Assembly: GCA_022843405.1 (NCBI GenBank)
Contig: JALHNQ010000013.1
Location: forward strand, 1 to 64,000
Origin: Methylocystis sp.
GTDB lineage: Bacteria; Pseudomonadota; Alphaproteobacteria; Rhizobiales; Beijerinckiaceae
DNA: 64,000 nt
Reading direction: 5' to 3'
Part shown: positions 1 through 8,117 of the stretch, one piece after another
Numbering within the stretch: position 1 is the first letter of the stretch
How the letters are laid out: each line of letters opens with the position of its first letter
Made by a program: the position numbers and the translations under genes
The notes under the pieces: model-generated
Databases searched by the model: none
What the model was told of the DNA's origin: nothing
The model's input: only the letters and a program-made list of their open reading frames with translations

Positions 1-470
1 ATGTTGACGGGGCGATCGCCGCGGCGCGCCCTGTCAATGAGCTGGGCGCCGGCGCGGCCGATGGCTTGGCAGGCCGCAACATCTTCTTCCGCGATCTTCG
101 CCGCCTCGGCATAGGCGAGATCGACGCGGTCGGAGACCGGCGCGGCGAGGAGAAGCGCGCGCAGCCGATCAAGCGCCCAGCGCAGATTGACGGCCGTCGG
201 GCGCGTGGCGAGCAGCGTCGCATAGGCAGTCTCAACGGCGGCGTCGCTTGAATCGCGCCATGCGGCGAGCGCCATGCCATAGGCCCCCGTCACGCCGATC
301 AGCGGCGCGCCGCGCACGGTCATGTCGCTGATCGCCGCGGCGGCGTCTTTACAACTTGCGAGCGTTTTCAACTCGAAGCGATGCGGCAGGCCTGTCTGAT
401 CGATGACATGGACGCGCCGTCCATCCGAGTCGAGCCAAATCGTTCGATAGTCGCGGCCGTTGATTCTCAT
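1..470 (-). CDS. mtnA: S-methyl-5-thioribose-1-phosphate isomerase, N-terminal part (runs off the left edge)
   Basis: MtnA isomerises methylthioribose-1-phosphate to methylthioribulose-1-phosphate in the methionine salvage pathway (cytosolic). The reverse strand from the ATG at 470 reads openly to the window edge, about 156 residues. It starts MRINGRDYRTIWLD, continues with VIDQTGLPHRFEL, and then carries the strongly conserved MTVRGAPLIGVTGAYGMALA segment near residue 50, which is characteristic of the eIF2B-alpha/MtnA family. The C-terminal half with the catalytic Cys and Asp lies outside the window, so integrity cannot be judged. It is divergent from the next gene. A related aldose-phosphate isomerase of the same fold is possible, but the N-terminal IWLD/VIDQT pattern favours MtnA. 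Confidence 0.88.
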   Translation of the reverse strand, partial: MRINGRDYRTIWLDSDGRRVHVIDQTGLPHRFELKTLASCKDAAAAISDMTVRGAPLIGVTGAYGMALAAWRDSSDAAVETAYATLLATRPTAVNLRWALDRLRALLLAAPVSDRVDLAYAEAAKIAEEDVAACQAIGRAGAQLIDRARRGDRPVN

Positions 471-589
471 GGTTCTCGCTTTTTGCCTGCTCAAAAGTCG
501 CGCTTGGACGACGTCGCTATTCGCGCCATGCTAAAGCGCGCCGCGACCCCATGCCAGAAGCTTTCAATCGCGGCTGCCCCACTGGACAG

Positions 590-1774
590 ATGGCGCAGTC
601 ATTTTCGGTTCGATACGCAGAATCGCTCGACTCCGTCGCGGCGGAAGCCTGGGACGCCTGCGCCAATCCGCCGGGCCTGCCAGAGTCGGTCGGCGAGCGC
701 CACAATCCCTTCGTGTCGCACGCCTTCCTGCGCGCGCTCGAACGATCGAATTCGGTCGGCGCGCGCAGCGGCTGGACTCCGGCCCATGCGCTCGTCGAGG
801 ATTCCTGCGGGCGACTTGTCGCCTGCGCGCCGGCCTATATCAAGACGCACAGCCTCGGCGAATATGTGTTCGATCAAAATTTTGCGCAGGCCTATGAAGG
901 CGCCGGCGGGCGCTACTATCCCAAGATTCAGGTCGCCGCGCCCTTCACGCCGGTGACCGGGCGCCGTCTGCTGGTCACGACCGATGCGCCGGAAGGCGCG
1001 CGCGAGGCGCTGATCGCCGCATTGCAGGAATTGCGGAAGGCGAGCGGCGCCTCTTCCATCCATGTGACGTTCTGCACCGAGGAGGAGCGCGTCGCGCTCT
1101 CGGGCGCGGGGTTCATCCACCGCGCCGGCGAACAATTCCACTTCATCAATGACGGCTATGCCGACTTCGAGGATTTCCTGGCGCGGCTGACGGCGCGCAA
1201 ACGCAAGGCGATAAAACGCGAGCGGCGCGAGGCGCTCGGCGACGACCTTGAGGTCGATCTGCTCACCGGAAGCGACATTCGTCCGGCGCATTGGGATTCG
1301 TTTTTCGACTTCTACATGGATACGGGCGCGCGCAAATGGGGCCGGCCCTATCTCACTCGCGCCTTCTTCGATGAGATCGGCGCGCGCATGGCCGACCGCG
1401 TGCTGCTGGTGATGGCGCGCCGCGGCTCGAAACATATCGCCGGCGCGATCAATTTTCTCGGCGACGACGCCATCTACGGGCGCAACTGGGGCGCTCTGGA
1501 GCCCTTGCCGTTTCTTCACTTCGAGCTGTGCTACTATCAGGCGATCGAATTTGCGATCCGCCACGGATACAAGCGCGTCGAGGCCGGCGCGCAAGGCGAG
1601 CATAAGATCGCCCGCGGCTATCGGCCGGCGATCACCCATTCCGCCCACCATTTCGCCGATCCGCGCCTCGGCGAGGCTGTTTCGGCCTATCTCGCGCGGG
1701 AGCGCGCCGCCGTGGCGGAATGGGCCGTCGAGCATGCGGCCGAGCTTCCGTACAAGATCGAAAATGACGGCTGA
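590..1774 (+). CDS. COG3146 / FemAB-like (PF04339) acyltransferase-fold protein
   Basis: Predicted protein of about 394 residues from the ATG at 590 (MAQSFSVRYAES); an in-frame ATG at 551 adds 13 residues but has no visible ribosome site. The C-terminal half carries the pattern of the COG3146 family: YGRNWGALE, then HFELCYYQAIEFA, then EAGAQGEHKIARGY. These proteins have a double GNAT fold and are annotated as peptidoglycan biosynthesis/recognition or N-acetyltransferase, but the substrate is not established. There is no signal peptide or membrane segment, so it is likely cytosolic. The family assignment is firm; the function is open. Confidence 0.85.
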   Translation: MAQSFSVRYAESLDSVAAEAWDACANPPGLPESVGERHNPFVSHAFLRALERSNSVGARSGWTPAHALVEDSCGRLVACAPAYIKTHSLGEYVFDQNFAQAYEGAGGRYYPKIQVAAPFTPVTGRRLLVTTDAPEGAREALIAALQELRKASGASSIHVTFCTEEERVALSGAGFIHRAGEQFHFINDGYADFEDFLARLTARKRKAIKRERREALGDDLEVDLLTGSDIRPAHWDSFFDFYMDTGARKWGRPYLTRAFFDEIGARMADRVLLVMARRGSKHIAGAINFLGDDAIYGRNWGALEPLPFLHFELCYYQAIEFAIRHGYKRVEAGAQGEHKIARGYRPAITHSAHHFADPRLGEAVSAYLARERAAVAEWAVEHAAELPYKIENDG

Positions 1775-1864
1775 TTTTTCTTGACCTGTGGCTCCGCCGC
1801 ACTTGTGCCCTGGCCTGAAACTTGTAAGTCCTGAGCCGTTTGGCGCGAACCGCGGCGGAACCAG

Positions 1865-2623
1865 ATGACCTATTGTTGCGGCATTCTCGTGCGCGATGGA
1901 TTGGTGATGATCGCCGATACGCGCACCAACGCCGGGCTCGACAACATTTCGACGTTCCGCAAGCTCTATCTCTTCGAGCGGCCCGGCGAGCGTGTGCTGA
2001 TGCTCGCCGCGTCGGGCAATCTCTCGGTGACGCAGGGCGCCGTGAACCTGATCAGCGACGGGATCGAGCATCCCGAGAGCGGCGTCGTCGAGAGCGTCAT
2101 GAATACGCCCAACATGCTGCACGCCGCGCAGCTCGTCGGGCGCGCCGTGCGCCTTTCGCGGGTGCAGACCGGCCGCGCCGAAGAGGAGCCCGCGGCGCAG
2201 GGCGTCAGCTTCGACGTGTCCATGCTGCTCGGCGGTCAGATCGCCGGCGGGCCGCTCCGTCTCTTCATGATCTACACCGCCGGCAACAGCATCGAATGCA
2301 CGCCGGACACCAATTATCTGCAGATCGGCGAACACAAATACGGCAAGCCTATCCTCGACCGCGCCGTCACCTACGACACCGATATCTATGACGCGCTGAA
2401 GATCGGGCTGATTTCGATGGACTCGACCATGCGCTCGAATCTTTCGGTCGGCTTGCCCATCGACATCGCGCTGCTGCGACGCGACGCGCTGCAGATCGAG
2501 GTCGCGACGAGGATCAATTCGGACGACGTCTATTTTCGCAGCTTGCGCAACAGCTGGTCGAAGGCGCTTCGCGAGGCGCATATGGCGATTCCCAAGCCGC
2601 CTTACAGCGGCCGCGACGCTTGA
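1865..2623 (+). CDS. Anbu-type proteasome-like peptidase (COG3484)
   Basis: Anbu is an ancestral proteasome beta-subunit homologue of the Ntn-hydrolase superfamily that forms a self-compartmentalised particle. The 252-residue product begins MTYCCGILVRDGLVMIADTRTNAG, so removal of the initiator Met exposes Thr as the N-terminal nucleophile. The SDTRTNAGxDxISTF-like stretch that follows is the family hallmark. In many bacteria anbu sits with an alpha-E protein, a circularly permuted ATP-grasp protein and a transglutaminase-like protease; none of these is adjacent here. The stop codon overlaps the TTG start of the following Sua5-type gene, so the two are probably translationally coupled. Physiological substrates are unknown. 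Confidence 0.9.
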   Translation: MTYCCGILVRDGLVMIADTRTNAGLDNISTFRKLYLFERPGERVLMLAASGNLSVTQGAVNLISDGIEHPESGVVESVMNTPNMLHAAQLVGRAVRLSRVQTGRAEEEPAAQGVSFDVSMLLGGQIAGGPLRLFMIYTAGNSIECTPDTNYLQIGEHKYGKPILDRAVTYDTDIYDALKIGLISMDSTMRSNLSVGLPIDIALLRRDALQIEVATRINSDDVYFRSLRNSWSKALREAHMAIPKPPYSGRDA

Positions 2624-3585
2624 CGACCATTGCGCCGGCCGACGCCGCGGCGATCGGCAAGGCTGCGGCGATCCTGCGCGACGGCGGGATCGTCGCCTTT
2701 CCGACGGAGACCGTCTATGGGCTGGGCGCCGACGCGACGCAGGCCTGGGCGGTCGCGCGGATATATGACGCAAAGGACCGGCCGTCCTTCAATCCGCTGA
2801 TCGCCCATGTCGCCGATCTCGACGCTGCGCGCCGCGAGGCGGCGCTGCCTGAGCAGGCGCTGCGACTTGCCGCAGCCTTCTGGCCGGGGCCGCTGACGAT
2901 CGTCGCGCCCGTCACGCCGGGCGGCTCGATCTGCGATCTCGTCCGCGCCGCCCTGCCGAGCGTCGCGGTTCGGGTTCCCGCGCATCCTGTGGCGCAAGCG
3001 CTGATCGCGGCGCTGGGTCGGCCGATCGCGGCGCCCTCCGCCAACCGGTCCGGCCATGTCAGTCCGGTGACCGCCGCGCATGTCGCGCAAGATCTTGCCG
3101 GCAAGGTCGACATGATCCTTGACGGCGGCCGCACGCCGGCCGGGCTCGAGTCGACGATCGTATCCTTTTGCGAAGCTTCTCCCGTTCTGCTGCGCCCCGG
3201 CGCGGTCGCGCGGGAGGCGATCGAGAAAATCCTGGGCGAGAAGCTGTCAGCGCCGGCGCGGGCGGAGGTCGTCGCGCCGGGCATGACGCCGTCCCATTAC
3301 GCGCCCGCCGCCCGACTGCGGTTGGAGGCGCATGAACTGAACGCGGACGAAGCAGCCCTCGATTTCGGCGGCAGGCTGGCCGCGCGCGCCAAACCCGGGA
3401 CCTTGGTGCTCGATCTTTCGCCGTCGGGCGACCTCGTCGAGGCGGCGGCCAATCTTTTCGCGCATTTGCGGGAGTTCGACGCACGCCACATCGCCAATGT
3501 CGCCGTGGCGCATGTGCCGGAGCGGGGGCTGGGCGAGGCGATCAACGATCGGCTTCGGCGCGCTAGCGCGCCGAAGCTGGATTAG
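2620..3585 (+). CDS. L-threonylcarbamoyladenylate synthase, Sua5 type
   Basis: It makes threonylcarbamoyl-AMP from threonine, bicarbonate and ATP for the universal t6A37 modification of ANN-decoding tRNAs. The 321-residue protein has an N-terminal YrdC domain (residues about 8-200: GGIVAFPTETVYGLGADA, KDRPSFNPL, PIAAPSANRSG) and a C-terminal Sua5 domain (from about 215, starting near GMTPSHYAPAA), so it is the long Sua5 form rather than short TsaC. The start is TTG at 2620, overlapping the upstream TGA, which indicates translational coupling to the anbu gene. It converges with the hydrolase gene at 3582, and the stop codons overlap. Confidence 0.93.
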   Translation: MTTIAPADAAAIGKAAAILRDGGIVAFPTETVYGLGADATQAWAVARIYDAKDRPSFNPLIAHVADLDAARREAALPEQALRLAAAFWPGPLTIVAPVTPGGSICDLVRAALPSVAVRVPAHPVAQALIAALGRPIAAPSANRSGHVSPVTAAHVAQDLAGKVDMILDGGRTPAGLESTIVSFCEASPVLLRPGAVAREAIEKILGEKLSAPARAEVVAPGMTPSHYAPAARLRLEAHELNADEAALDFGGRLAARAKPGTLVLDLSPSGDLVEAAANLFAHLREFDARHIANVAVAHVPERGLGEAINDRLRRASAPKLD

Positions 3586-4622
3586 GCTGCGAGCGCCGTC
3601 GGCGTCGATGCGCGCAGGCAGAAGTCCTGCGTCGCCGGGGCCGGTTGGCCCTTCACATAGGGACACTCATAGCCGCGCGCGGCAAGATCACCCGCGCCGA
3701 CGGCGCACATTTCCACCGCGAGGCGCGTCAGGCGATTGAGCACGGGTTCGCGCACCCATGAAAAGCGCGGCGCGTCGATCGGCACGGCGCGCATCGCGGC
3801 TTTGCGGCTCACATTGTTCTCATAGCTCATGCGCGCCTGCCATCCGGCCTGCGGCTCTTGCCAATCATTGACGACGATGACCGGTCCGCGCAGAACGCGC
3901 GCCTCCAGCTCGGTGCGCTCGATCAGCGCCATCTCGCCGCGCCTGACGCCCGCCAGGGTGAAAAGAGTCGGACGCGCGAGCGGCGCTTCGGCGATGCAAG
4001 CGACGGCTTCCTCGAAAGTCGCGCAGTTTTCAAACGCATAGCGCAGCAGATGGTCCGGCGGCCAGCCGCCTTCGCTGGCAAAAGCGTCGCGCAGGTTAAG
4101 CGCCGCGTCATAGGCGAAGCCGAGCGAGCCTTGGGTGCGCCGCTTCATCGGCGCCTGGTTGATCACGGCGCAAAAGCGTCCAGGCGCCATGGCGCTGAGC
4201 ACGCCCACGGCGCCGGGCCAGGTGGCGTTGTAGAATTCGCCGGCCGCGCCGGACTGCCACGCGATCTCGACAGCCCTTCCCAGACCGTGAAAGGGCCAAT
4301 CGAGGGTGCGGCGCAACCGGGGCAGACCGTGTTCGTCGTGATAGGCCTGGGTGGTGCAGGCGAAGAGATAGGACATGTTCAGCGTCATCGCGCCGGGAAA
4401 GCCGAGAATGGCGACGATATGCTCAAGCTCCGCCCGGTAGGCGGAGGCGGAGCGCTTCAGCCAATTCGCGGCAAAACGGTCAATCGGTGGAAGGCACACG
4501 CGGCCCATCGGCGCGATCATGCCAAGACAGGCCTTGCGAAGCGCCGCGGCTGCGTCGATCCGCGCCGTCGCATGGGCGACGGGGCCGCCTTCGCGCACGT
4601 CGAGGAAGTGAATCGCGTTCAT
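3582..4622 (-). CDS. Acid-ceramidase/NAAA-like Ntn amidohydrolase, function unknown
   Basis: The 346-residue protein carries ACTTQAYHDEHGLPRLRRT followed by LDWPF around residues 88-112. This matches the cysteine-nucleophile segment of the cholylglycine hydrolase/acid ceramidase/N-acylethanolamine amidase family, where Cys89 would become the N-terminal nucleophile after autocleavage and the Arg-x-Leu-Asp-Trp-Pro stretch shapes the active site. Later blocks FYNATWPGAVGVLSAM, APGRFCAVINQAPM and VVNDW are also family-like (nucleophile-side Asn and substrate loops). No clear signal peptide is visible. The substrate could be an N-acyl amide, but nothing in the neighbourhood specifies it. It converges on the Sua5-type gene and diverges from pgi. 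Confidence 0.72.
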   Translation of the reverse strand: MNAIHFLDVREGGPVAHATARIDAAAALRKACLGMIAPMGRVCLPPIDRFAANWLKRSASAYRAELEHIVAILGFPGAMTLNMSYLFACTTQAYHDEHGLPRLRRTLDWPFHGLGRAVEIAWQSGAAGEFYNATWPGAVGVLSAMAPGRFCAVINQAPMKRRTQGSLGFAYDAALNLRDAFASEGGWPPDHLLRYAFENCATFEEAVACIAEAPLARPTLFTLAGVRRGEMALIERTELEARVLRGPVIVVNDWQEPQAGWQARMSYENNVSRKAAMRAVPIDAPRFSWVREPVLNRLTRLAVEMCAVGAGDLAARGYECPYVKGQPAPATQDFCLRASTPTALAA

Positions 4623-4771
4623 CGTCGTCCTGCTGTCAGAAAACCGTCATTGAACCGATATGGATTTCACATCCGGCTGTCACAATACAGTAAAAATTTA
4701 GGGAGCCTTCGCCGCGCCGGAAAGGCCGGCGTTCTCACGACGGCGAATCGGTTACAAAGGAACCCGACCTC

Positions 4772-6424
4772 TTGCTCGTCGAGAAACGCATGTCGGACGC
4801 CGTCGCCGTCGCTTTTGGCGCATTGAAGTTTCACGCTTCCGCTTTGGCGCGGACGCGAACGCTCGATCTCTTCGCCGAGGACCCGGCGCGGTTCGAAAAT
4901 TTCAGCGTCAGGCTCGACGATTTCGTCTTCGACTTCTCCAAGCACAAAGTGACGCGCGAGACGATCGCGCTGCTCGTTTCTCTTGCGAAATCGCGCGATC
5001 TCGAAGCGCGGCGCGAAGCGCTGTTCGCGGGCGAAGCGGTCAACGCCACCGAAAAGCGCGCCGCCATGCATATGGCGCTTCGCGATCTTTCCACGCGGCC
5101 GCTTCTTGTCGGCGGCGAAAACATGCGGCCGCTGATCGAAGCCCAGCGCGAGAAGGTTTTCGCCTTCGCGCGCGCGGTGCGCTCGGGCGAGGTCCGCGGC
5201 GCGACCGGCGCGCCATTCAGCAACGTGATCAATATCGGCATTGGCGGTTCGGACCTTGGTCCGGCGATGGCGTCGCGCGCGCTGTCGCCCTATCGCGGCG
5301 AGGGGCCGCGCATGCATTTCGTCGCCAATGTCGACGGCGCCGATCTCGCCGACACGCTGCAGGATCTCGATCTGGCGCGCACGCTGTTCATCATTTCGTC
5401 GAAGACCTTTACGACGCAGGAGACGATGGCGAATGCAAGAAGCGCGCGCGCGTGCATCGTCGCCGCGTTCGGCGAAGCTGCGGTGAAAGCCCATTTCGCC
5501 GCGGTCTCGACGAGGCTCGACAAGGTCGCCGAATTCGGCATCGATCCGGCGCGCGTTTTCGGCTTCTGGGATTGGGTCGGCGGTCGCTATTCGCTGTGGT
5601 CGTCGATCGGCCTAGCGCTCGCCATCGCGGTCGGGCCGGAGCATTTTATACAATTTCTGCAGGGCGGCCACGATATCGACGCTCACTTTCGCGAGGCGCC
5701 GCTCGAGCAGAACATCCCGGCGCTGATGGGACTGCTCGGCGTTTGGCATCGGAACGTCATGGGATGCGCCGCGCAGGCGGTCATTCCCTATGATCAGCGG
5801 CTCGCGCGTTTTCCCGCCTATCTGCAACAGCTCGACATGGAGTCGAACGGCAAGTCGGTGACGCGCGAAGGCGCGCCTGTCGATTATGAAACCGGCCCGG
5901 TGATTTTCGGCGAACCCGGCACCAACGGCCAGCACGCGTTCTTTCAGCTGCTGCATCAAGGAACCGATGTTATTCCGATCGACTTCCTCGTCGCGGCCGA
6001 GCCCACCGCCGCCGACGAACATCATCACGAATTGCTGTTCGCCAACTGCCTGGCGCAGGCCGAAGCCTTTATGCGCGGTCGAACGCTAGAGGAAGCGAAG
6101 GCGCAATTGCGCGGGCAGGGGCTCGGCGAAGAAGAGGTCGAGCGCTTAGCGCCGCATAAGACCTTTTCCGGCGATCGTCCGTCGAGCGTTCTGCTCTACC
6201 GCCGACTCGATCCGCGCACGCTCGGTCGACTCGTCGCGCTTTACGAGCACAAGGTCTTCGTTCAGTCGGTGATCTGGGACATCAATCCCTTTGACCAATG
6301 GGGCGTCGAACTCGGCAAGGAGCTTGCGAACCGCCTAGCGCCGATCGTCGAGAACAAGGACGAGTCGACGCAAGGACTCGACGCATCGACGGCCGGGCTG
6401 ATCGCGTGGCGAAGGTCGCACTGA
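4772..6424 (+). CDS. pgi: Glucose-6-phosphate isomerase
   Basis: It interconverts glucose-6-phosphate and fructose-6-phosphate in the cytosol (glycolysis/gluconeogenesis). About 550 residues, normal length. Family blocks are all present: NIGIGGSDLGPAMASRAL, SKTFTTQETMANA (phosphate binding), WDWVGGRYSLWSSIGLA, YLQQLDMESNGKSV, and GEPGTNGQHAFFQLLHQGTD containing the catalytic His, with the late Lys/Gln block near EHKVFVQSVIWDINPFDQWG. Two starts compete. TTG at 4772 has AAAGGA 11 bases upstream; ATG at 4790 (MSDAVAV) lacks a clear Shine-Dalgarno. I keep the TTG but the ATG is possible. It is a monocistronic gene. Confidence 0.97.
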   Translation: MLVEKRMSDAVAVAFGALKFHASALARTRTLDLFAEDPARFENFSVRLDDFVFDFSKHKVTRETIALLVSLAKSRDLEARREALFAGEAVNATEKRAAMHMALRDLSTRPLLVGGENMRPLIEAQREKVFAFARAVRSGEVRGATGAPFSNVINIGIGGSDLGPAMASRALSPYRGEGPRMHFVANVDGADLADTLQDLDLARTLFIISSKTFTTQETMANARSARACIVAAFGEAAVKAHFAAVSTRLDKVAEFGIDPARVFGFWDWVGGRYSLWSSIGLALAIAVGPEHFIQFLQGGHDIDAHFREAPLEQNIPALMGLLGVWHRNVMGCAAQAVIPYDQRLARFPAYLQQLDMESNGKSVTREGAPVDYETGPVIFGEPGTNGQHAFFQLLHQGTDVIPIDFLVAAEPTAADEHHHELLFANCLAQAEAFMRGRTLEEAKAQLRGQGLGEEEVERLAPHKTFSGDRPSSVLLYRRLDPRTLGRLVALYEHKVFVQSVIWDINPFDQWGVELGKELANRLAPIVENKDESTQGLDASTAGLIAWRRSH

Positions 6425-6502
6425 GTCGAGTGTGATGTGCGAGCCGAAGGTGAAGCAATCCAATATTTAGCCGCTGTGCTCGCGGTCGCAAGGGCGATGG
6501 GT

Positions 6503-7618
6503 TCACACCGCCTCGGCGACGAGAATGCTCGCAAGCATCGGCAATGCGTTGCGCAAGAGCCGAAATTTGCCAAACCCCGATTCACGCAACAGCGCCTCGA
6601 TCTCTTCGACGCGGCGCGGCTCGCCGCGGCCCATGGCGAGCGTATAGAATCCGTAATAGGCGTCGAGCGGCTCGGCGCCTTTGACGCCGGACATGCCTTC
6701 GATGATCAGCAGCGTCGCGCCGGGCGCGAGCGCCTTGCGCACATTGCGCAAGAGTTTTAACGCCGAAGCGTCGTCATGGTCATGCACGATGCGGATGAGC
6801 GTGGCGACGTCAGCGCCTTCGGGTAGAGCATCGTTGAGGAAGTCGCCGCCATGAATCTCTGTGCGCGCGAGCAGGCCCGCCTCTTCGAGACGCACTTTTG
6901 CGCGCGCCGCGACGGCGGGCAGGTCGAACAGCGCGAGCTGCAGATGCGGCGCGCGGGCTGCTGCGGCCGTCAGAAACACGCCTTCGCCGCCGCCGATGTC
7001 GAGGACACGTCGGTGACGCGAAATGTCGAAGGCGTCGAGCGCCTCCTGCGCCACCATCGGCTGCGTCGCCGCCATGAAGGCGCTGTAGGGAGCAACCTGC
7101 TGTGCCGAGAGCGTTTCCGGCGTGTCGCCATCGGAATAGGGCCAATAATCGGCGAGTCGCCCGCGCTTTTCCTGGCGCAGCAGCGCGACTGGATCGGTAA
7201 GATCGGCGTAAAGCAGCGGCTGATGTTCGACGATCATGAGCGCCGCGCGATTGCCGGCAAAGGCGGCGCCGAGCAGCCCGAGACCATAGCCGCCGCCACG
7301 CCGTTCAATGAGATTGAGCGAAGCAGCCGCCTCAAGCAGGCGGCGCGTCGCGGCTTCGGACAGGGCGAGCCTCGGTGCGAGCGCGTCAACGCCTAAGGGT
7401 CCGTCGCGCAGCGCGTCGAGGAGCTTGAGTTGCACGCAGGCGACGAGCACCTGCGAATAGACGAAGCCGGCGGCGAGATCGAGCCCTGCGCGCGCGCCGC
7501 GCCGCGCCAAAGGCCGCGTGAAGGGGTTCTTCAATGCCCAGCGCTGAAATCGCGGATCGGCGACGAGCCGGTCGCGCCGGCTTCGCAATCGCTCCAGCCA
7601 TTGGTCGAAAAAATTCAA
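6503..7618 (-). CDS. CrtF-like SAM-dependent O-methyltransferase
   Basis: The 371-residue protein belongs to the acetylserotonin/hydroxyneurosporene O-methyltransferase family. The N-terminal part (ADPRFQRWALKNPFTRPLAR, then AGFVYSQVLVACVQL) resembles the dimerisation domain of demethylspheroidene O-methyltransferase CrtF, followed by a winged-helix region. The catalytic domain contains VLDIGGGEGVFLTAA (SAM motif I), the acidic FDLPAV block and the IRIVHDHDD segment with the general-base His. CrtF methylates tertiary hydroxyls of spheroidene-type carotenoids in phototrophs. No other carotenoid gene is visible here, so the actual acceptor is uncertain. The family is secure, the CrtF identity tentative. 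Confidence 0.78.
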   Translation of the reverse strand: MNFFDQWLERLRSRRDRLVADPRFQRWALKNPFTRPLARRGARAGLDLAAGFVYSQVLVACVQLKLLDALRDGPLGVDALAPRLALSEAATRRLLEAAASLNLIERRGGGYGLGLLGAAFAGNRAALMIVEHQPLLYADLTDPVALLRQEKRGRLADYWPYSDGDTPETLSAQQVAPYSAFMAATQPMVAQEALDAFDISRHRRVLDIGGGEGVFLTAAAARAPHLQLALFDLPAVAARAKVRLEEAGLLARTEIHGGDFLNDALPEGADVATLIRIVHDHDDASALKLLRNVRKALAPGATLLIIEGMSGVKGAEPLDAYYGFYTLAMGRGEPRRVEEIEALLRESGFGKFRLLRNALPMLASILVAEAV

Positions 7619-7731
7619 GACGGCGCCTCAAGGTGACGGTCTTCGCCTTAGCATGGCGATAGGACGTCGTCTTGTCGGGCGGAACCGCCGTTGCGGGGCG
7701 GCGGTGCTTCCTGTAGAAAAGCTGCGCGCCT

Positions 7732-7808
7732 GCGCCCGTAGCTCAGCTGGATAGAGCGTTGCCCTCCGAAGGCAGAGGTCAGAGGTTCGAATCCTCTCGG
7801 GCGCGCCA
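7732..7808 (+). tRNA. tRNA-Arg (anticodon CCG)
   Basis: The 5' acceptor strand GCGCCCG pairs with CGGGCGC near the 3' end. The D-arm reads GCTC...GAGC. The anticodon stem TGCC/GGCA encloses the loop CTCCGAA, giving anticodon CCG (decodes CGG). The T-arm has GGTTCGAATCC, and CCA is encoded. The length is 77 nt including CCA. It lies upstream of a gene of visibly lower GC, but no duplicated 3' end (attachment-site repeat) was seen. Confidence 0.97.
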
Positions 7809-8117
7809 CTTCCGAACAAAACTAGGAACGCCAATGCCCGCCGTTTTCCCGCCTGACGGCTATATGGGTGCGCAGCGAAGCGCTCTTCTGGCCAATGATG
7901 CGGACTTCCCGCTCGCCGGCCTCGGCGGGCGGGTGCAGATGGCTCCGTCACTCCCATCGGCGGCGTGACCTCAAGCCGTCCTTCGCAGAATCGATATTAA
8001 ACTGATACGGTCAAGCCGTCCGGACTACGAAGGGCGGCCGGGCGCTTTTGAACAAGCCGGCAACAACCGAAAAGACGCCGGCCAACGTCCGCGAGCGCAG
8101 TTTTCGGGAACAACCAC
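7809..8117. other. Intergenic stretch after tRNA-Arg, no supported gene
   Basis: About 309 bases separate tRNA-Arg from the CPBP gene. A 44-codon open frame (7834-7968, +) has an AGGAA six bases ahead of its ATG, but its composition and sequence give no family signal, so I do not call it. No terminator or repeat was recognised. Confidence 0.4.

Noticed and set aside
599..2773. 724-residue open frame on the reverse strand
   Set aside because: It is antisense to the COG3146, Anbu and Sua5-type genes, Arg/Gly/Ala-rich with no domain pattern: a high-GC shadow.
7628..7957. Reverse-strand frame containing [20 protein letters not shown]
   Set aside because: This peptide is the classic false translation of the antisense strand of a tRNA gene (tRNA-Arg at 7732-7808).
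7834..7968. 44-codon frame with AGGAA six bases before its ATG
   Set aside because: Too short, no homology signal and unremarkable composition; a chance frame cannot be excluded.
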